A DNA stretch of 9,104 nt from JALYIM01 sp040003205 (lineage in GTDB: Bacteria > Acidobacteriota > Terriglobia > Terriglobales > Acidobacteriaceae): positions 1 through 9,104 of the forward strand of contig JBDUDA010000122.1 of assembly GCA_040003205.1 (NCBI GenBank). Reading direction: 5' to 3'. The notes beneath the pieces were generated by a model. The model was not told the origin of the DNA, did no database searches, and worked only from the letters and a program-made list of their open reading frames with translations. Every line of letters starts with the position of its first letter. Position 1 is the first letter of the stretch. Made by a program: the position numbers and the translations under genes. Shown here one piece after another: positions 6,766-9,104 of this stretch.

Positions 6766-6842
6766 GAGGAGAATGTGTGGAAATGTGTTGCAGGGACGAG
6801 TTGAAGCACCGCAATGTTAGAAGTCTGGTACGCAAGGGCAAT

Positions 6843-7421
6843 TCACTGCGAAACCGGCGTGGCCGATCCTTGAGCGGCAGTTTTTGGTTTCAAGCGCACA
6901 ACCGCCTTCTGTGCTTCCGCTGAAAATGGCCCGTGCGGCAATATCTTCAGATACTCCTGATAATGCGCTGCAGCTTCGTCGGGATTATTCAGCTTTTCAA
7001 AACACTGGGCCATCCGGAAGTTGGCGTCCGCGTAATTGTTCTTCCAGATGAGCGCGTCTTGGTAGCGAGCCAGTGCTGCCCGATAATTTTTCTTCCTGTA
7101 ATAAAAATCTCCTACCTCGAGATCTTTCGCAGCCTTATGCGGATCCCATGGATGAAGTTCCTGGACATCTCCATTGGCATCTTCGGTCGCTTCTGAGGAT
7201 GAAATGTCGCCATTGGGATGATTCTTCGCGTCATCTTTGGGAGGACTTATATCGATCTTAGTATCGCGGCTGGAGCTTTCCCCAGCCTCCTTGTCCCGCT
7301 CGTAGCGAGGAGGAGCCTGACTTTGGCCGGGTCCGTTGTCGGACGACGGTACTTGCTCCATCTGGGCCCAAGTTATGGGAGCTACAAATAAAAAAACTGC
7401 CGCCAGTAAGAGTTGTTTCAC
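6843..7421 (-). CDS. Exported tetratricopeptide-repeat protein
   Basis: The 192-residue product has a signal peptide (MKQLLLAAVFLFVAPITWAQ, cleavage near 19/20). A polar, charged and probably disordered linker (about 21-95, rich in Ser, Asp, Glu, Lys, Pro) follows. It then has two TPR units: about 98-131 (DLEVGDFYYRKKNYRAALARY) and 132-165 (ADANFRMAQCFEKLNNPDEA, ending LKILPHGP). A short Ala/Thr-rich tail ends it. TPR units bind proteins, so a scaffold or envelope-assembly role is possible, and BamD-like annotation would be easy to give. Only two repeats are present and there is no lipobox, so I do not call it BamD. The start is GTG 7421, because the signal peptide begins there. No Shine-Dalgarno is visible; a -10-like TAGAAT ends six bases upstream. 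It may be co-transcribed with the M49-like gene. Confidence 0.8.
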   Translation of the reverse strand: MKQLLLAAVFLFVAPITWAQMEQVPSSDNGPGQSQAPPRYERDKEAGESSSRDTKIDISPPKDDAKNHPNGDISSSEATEDANGDVQELHPWDPHKAAKDLEVGDFYYRKKNYRAALARYQDALIWKNNYADANFRMAQCFEKLNNPDEAAAHYQEYLKILPHGPFSAEAQKAVVRLKPKTAAQGSATPVSQ

Positions 7422-7427
7422 AGTTTT

Positions 7428-7433
7428 ATTCTA
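7428..7433 (-). promoter_or_regulatory. Candidate -10 giving a leaderless TPR-gene mRNA
   Basis: On the minus strand TAGAAT ends six bases (AAAACT) before GTG 7421. The 10-mer GCGCTAGAAT is identical to the one at 764-773 on the plus strand. A -35 at the usual distance would fall in the T-run of the upstream terminator, so terminator and promoter appear to overlap. Confidence 0.45.
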
Positions 7434-7448
7434 GCGCGTTCGGCGGAC

Positions 7449-7484
7449 AAAAAAATAGGCCGATCCGTGGGGGCGAACCGGCCT
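7449..7484 (-). terminator. Intrinsic terminator of the OmpA-like lipoprotein gene
   Basis: On the minus strand AGGCCGGTTCG (7484-7474) pairs with CGGATCGGCCT (7467-7457). This gives 11 pairs including two G-T wobbles, with loop CCCCCA. The stem is followed by one A and then seven Ts (7455-7449). It starts 38 bases after the stop of the lipoprotein gene. Confidence 0.85.
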
Positions 7485-7495
7485 TTAGCTATAAA

Positions 7496-7511
7496 TCCTC
7501 CGAGAGGAGGA
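7496..7511 (-). terminator. Second small hairpin ahead of the terminator
   Basis: On the minus strand TCCTCC (7511-7506) pairs with GGAGGA (7501-7496) around a TCTC loop, six perfect pairs, followed by TTTAT. It lies between the stop codon and the main terminator. It could be an auxiliary terminator or a 3'-end stabilising structure. Confidence 0.4.
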
Positions 7512-7522
7512 AACTCAATATC

Positions 7523-8284
7523 TTAGAGCGACGGAGGCGCCGGCTGAGTTGCGGCCGGGGATGCGGGCTGGCCACTAGCAGGCTGTCCCGCTGGCGCTGC
7601 GGCATCCGCAGTGTTGCTCATCAACCGAATATTCACACGTCGGTTTGCCGCACGTCCTGCTCGCGTGTTATTCGGCTCCGCTGGTTTGTCTTTGCCTAAG
7701 CCGATCAGATAAATTTTGTGAGCGGGAATCTGGTGCTCGGCGGCCAGATATTGGATGACGGAGTCCGCTCGGCGCTGGCTGAGATTGTAGTTGTAATTCG
7801 AATCGCCCACCGAATCGGTCGCGCCTTCCACCGTGATGATATAGCCCTTAGTGCTTTGCACATTGGTGGCAAGCTGGTCGAGTTCTGCCTTTGAATCTTT
7901 CGTCAGATTGTCGCGATCAAAACCAAAATGCACCGCTGTTTCGCTGATCACACGATAGTTATCAAGATTCGCCACCGTGTTCTGAAGCGAGTCAACGCGG
8001 TGAACTGCATTATCGGCGAGCGTTTGCGCTTGGGCGGCCTGCTGGTTAGCAGCCTGCGCCTTCTGATCCACTTCAGCAGCTTTGGCTTGTACCTGCTGAA
8101 TGCCAGCTTGGGCGCGCGAATCAACGTCCTTGATTTCCCGGGTGTTCTTAGCAGCTAGGTCGTCCAACTCATTTGTCTTATTAATGAGCGGGGTAGTCTG
8201 TTGACGAACATAATTTTTGCTGGAACACCCCACAGAGGCGACCAGGCTTATGGCCAGTGCAGTGATTAACGAAGTGCGATTCAT
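7523..8284 (-). CDS. OmpA-family peptidoglycan-binding lipoprotein with coiled-coil stalk
   Basis: The 253-residue product begins with a lipoprotein signal (MNRTSLITALAISLVASVGC, lipobox SVGC, Cys20). A helical, Ala/Gln-rich stalk (about 35-108) with heptad-like spacing follows, probably a coiled coil as in Lpp-type proteins. The OmpA C-terminal domain spans about 112-222: AVHFGFDRDNL, then VEGATDSVG, YNLSQRRADSVIQYL and GRAANRRVNI. Asp157 and Arg172, 15 residues apart, match the pair that binds the diaminopimelate of peptidoglycan in OmpA domains. A Pro/Ala-rich tail (225-253) ends it. It likely tethers the outer membrane to the cell wall. Pal is the closest well-known relative, but the long stalk and tail are unlike Pal, so I give no symbol. 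GAAGGAG at 8294-8300 lies nine bases before ATG 8284. Confidence 0.9.
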   Translation of the reverse strand: MNRTSLITALAISLVASVGCSSKNYVRQQTTPLINKTNELDDLAAKNTREIKDVDSRAQAGIQQVQAKAAEVDQKAQAANQQAAQAQTLADNAVHRVDSLQNTVANLDNYRVISETAVHFGFDRDNLTKDSKAELDQLATNVQSTKGYIITVEGATDSVGDSNYNYNLSQRRADSVIQYLAAEHQIPAHKIYLIGLGKDKPAEPNNTRAGRAANRRVNIRLMSNTADAAAPAGQPASGQPASPAATQPAPPSL

Positions 8285-8293
8285 CGTAGCGGG

Positions 8294-8300
8294 CTCCTTC
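8294..8300 (-). promoter_or_regulatory. Shine-Dalgarno of the OmpA-like lipoprotein gene
   Basis: GAAGGAG on the minus strand lies nine bases before ATG 8284. It is the strongest ribosome binding site on this strand and suits an abundant envelope lipoprotein. Confidence 0.8.
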
Positions 8301-8368
8301 CAAACTTAGCGGCTTACCGTCTCATTAGATGCACCTTAAATTGCCGGGTTTATCCGACGAGCGTACAC

Positions 8369-8395
8369 ATTCTAACTGAGCACGAGCAGTGCCAA
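8369..8395 (-). promoter_or_regulatory. Candidate promoter of the OmpA-like lipoprotein gene
   Basis: On the minus strand TTGGCA (8395-8390) and TAGAAT (8374-8369) each match sigma70 consensus at five of six positions, with a short 15-base spacer. Overlapping it, TGGCAC (8394-8389) and GTGC (8383-8380) have the -24/-12 spacing of sigma54 sites, with one mismatch in the -12 element. Either start would leave a leader of roughly 75-90 bases. I see no known riboswitch in that leader. Confidence 0.4.
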
Positions 8396-8498
8396 CCGTA
8401 AATACCGCGACAACATTAGAAAACGTTAATTTTAAAGGAGTTAGAGTCGAGTAACCCCGACCACATCTGGGCTGTCGAGGAAAGCGAGGAAATTTTAT

Positions 8499-8597
8499 AT
8501 GGCAAAAGCGTTCATCCTTTTACCCATTGTTAAACAAACGCCCAGCGGCGACGCAGCTAGTGAGATCGAATCCCTTGTCTCGATATCTAATAAGTAA
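8499..8597 (+). CDS. Candidate 32-aa small ORF upstream of uvrC
   Basis: ATG 8499 is preceded by GAGGA (8486-8490) at eight bases, better than any signal before uvrC itself. The frame ends at TAA 8595-8597, 33 bases before ATG 8631. The peptide starts MAKAFILLPIVKQTPSGDAA and ends in a short Ser/Glu-containing segment. It has a weakly hydrophobic start (5-11) but no clear transmembrane helix or motif. It could be a leader peptide, a small protein or chance. I recognise no family, and a frame this short can occur by chance. Confidence 0.3.
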   Translation: MAKAFILLPIVKQTPSGDAASEIESLVSISNK

Positions 8598-8609
8598 ACT
8601 TCTATCGCA

Positions 8610-8615
8610 TAAAAT
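8610..8615 (+). promoter_or_regulatory. Candidate -10 for uvrC
   Basis: TAAAAT matches the -10 consensus at five of six positions and ends 15 bases before ATG 8631. The leader would be under about ten bases, in line with the lack of a Shine-Dalgarno. No -35 is convincing in this AT-rich stretch. Confidence 0.3.
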
Positions 8616-8630
8616 AGTGAAGCCCACTTA

Positions 8631-9104
8631 ATGGATATTCAGGCAAAAATCCGGACTTTACCTACGTCGGCAGGCGTTTATCTCTACAAGAACGCAGAAG
8701 GCGAGGTCATTTATGTTGGGAAGGCCATCAACCTTCGCAGCCGGGTTTCATCGTACTTCCGCGAGAGCCGGCCTGAGGATGCCAAAACCGGCACCCTGGT
8801 TCGTGAGGCCGCCGATGTGGATTACATCGTGGTCGCCAACGAAAAAGAGGCATTGGCACTTGAAAACCACCTCATTAAAGACAAGCAGCCTCGCTTCAAT
8901 ATTCTGCTGCGGGACGACAAGACTTATCCATATTTAAAGCTGACCCTGGCGGAACGATTTCCCCGCATCTACGTGACACGGCGCTTAAGGAAGGACGGCA
9001 GCGGCTACTATGGGCCGTATTTTCCCGGCAATCTCGCGTATCGCATTGCCGATCTGATCCACCGGCACTTTTTGATTCCCTCGTGCAAAGTTGATCTCGG
9101 ACAC
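8631..9104 (+). CDS. uvrC: UvrABC excinuclease subunit C, N-terminal part (partial)
   Basis: The first 158 codons are present and the frame is open at the window edge, so the gene continues to the right. UvrC makes both incisions around lesions recognised by UvrA and UvrB; this part carries the GIY-YIG nuclease that cuts on the 3' side. The motif is clear: LPTSAGVYLY (10-19), then VIYVGKAINLRSRVSSYF (26-43). Tyr28, Arg38 and Glu78 (EALALENHLI) fit the catalytic residues known from Thermotoga UvrC (Tyr29, Arg39, Glu76) in order and context. KTYPYLKLT and GYYGPYFP follow, both typical of UvrC. The start ATG 8631 is supported by homology; an in-frame TAA at 8610-8612 rules out a much longer form. 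No Shine-Dalgarno is visible. Confidence 0.95.
   Translation, partial: MDIQAKIRTLPTSAGVYLYKNAEGEVIYVGKAINLRSRVSSYFRESRPEDAKTGTLVREAADVDYIVVANEKEALALENHLIKDKQPRFNILLRDDKTYPYLKLTLAERFPRIYVTRRLRKDGSGYYGPYFPGNLAYRIADLIHRHFLIPSCKVDLGH

Larger units (their letters stand above)
8285..8630. other. Divergent intergenic region between the OmpA-like gene and uvrC
   Basis: These 346 bases hold the minus-strand promoter and leader of the lipoprotein gene (8285-8395), a plus-strand ORF of 32 codons (8499-8597) and an AT-rich stretch before uvrC. A short palindrome TTGTTAAACAA lies at 8527-8537. No LexA-like box, tRNA or other RNA gene is apparent. Confidence 0.6.

Noticed and set aside
6749..6841. 31-residue N-terminal extension of the M49-like peptidase from the frame's first start at 6841
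   Set aside because: The extension is not signal-like, and a standard signal peptide begins at the internal ATG 6748. The extension would also fill the whole gap to the TPR gene.
8285..8368. Riboswitch (for example a cyclic-di-GMP type) in the leader of the OmpA-like gene
   Set aside because: Only a short CGG-TAAG-CCG hairpin is seen; the conserved cores of the riboswitch classes I considered are missing.
8434..8460. AAAGGAG at about 8434-8439 as a ribosome binding site for another small gene
   Set aside because: No ATG or GTG lies at a workable distance downstream, and TAG/TAA triplets follow closely.
1..9104. Novel defence, secretion or mobile system
   Set aside because: All large genes fall into recognised housekeeping or envelope families; there are no transposases, integrases, terminal repeats, CRISPR-like repeats or toxin-antitoxin pairs.

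Overview
The window looks like chromosomal core sequence of a Gram-negative, menaquinone-using bacterium with moderately high GC. It most resembles the Acidobacteriota (Terriglobia/Koribacter type). That placement is inference. It rests on a futalosine-pathway mqnD, a GT2 enzyme, an OmpA-type lipoprotein and a secreted TPR protein of a style I associate with that phylum, plus several genes without Shine-Dalgarno sequences. No 16S or other phylogenetic marker is present. I see no mobile element, CRISPR array, tRNA or rRNA.

Layout, left to right. Bases 1-561 (+) are the membrane-embedded C-terminal part of a family 2 glycosyltransferase cut by the window edge. A 271-base gap with a hairpin and a candidate promoter follows. 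Bases 833-1834 (+) encode a sugar-type periplasmic-binding lipoprotein. Its stop codon overlaps by one base the start of a secreted M24 aminopeptidase P (1834-3177, +). A second plus-strand cluster follows: a 51-residue single-pass membrane protein (3271-3426), the biotin transporter BioY (3445-4020) and the menaquinone enzyme MqnD (4029-4922), with gaps of 18 and 8 bases. After a convergent 101-base gap holding a perfect 8-bp hairpin come three minus-strand genes, all exported: an M49-like zinc peptidase (5024-6748), a TPR protein (6843-7421) and an OmpA-family lipoprotein (7523-8284). The divergent spacer 8285-8630 holds the ompA-type promoter region and a 32-codon ORF with a good ribosome binding site. 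It leads into uvrC (8631 to the window end, +), which is truncated at the right edge.

Functionally most of the window concerns the envelope: glycosyl transfer, periplasmic ligand binding, periplasmic peptide degradation, peptidoglycan-anchored outer-membrane lipoprotein and cofactor uptake. One quinone-biosynthesis gene and one DNA-repair gene are added. The start sites fall into two groups. Four genes have a recognisable Shine-Dalgarno (binding lipoprotein, bioY, mqnD, OmpA-like). Three others (51-aa protein, TPR protein, M49 peptidase) have none, but have a -10-like hexamer ending 6-8 bases before the start codon, which suggests leaderless mRNAs. I found no convincing undescribed multi-gene system. 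The most useful leads are the coupled binding-protein/peptidase pair, the HExxH variant M49 peptidase, the leaderless pattern and two small ORFs.
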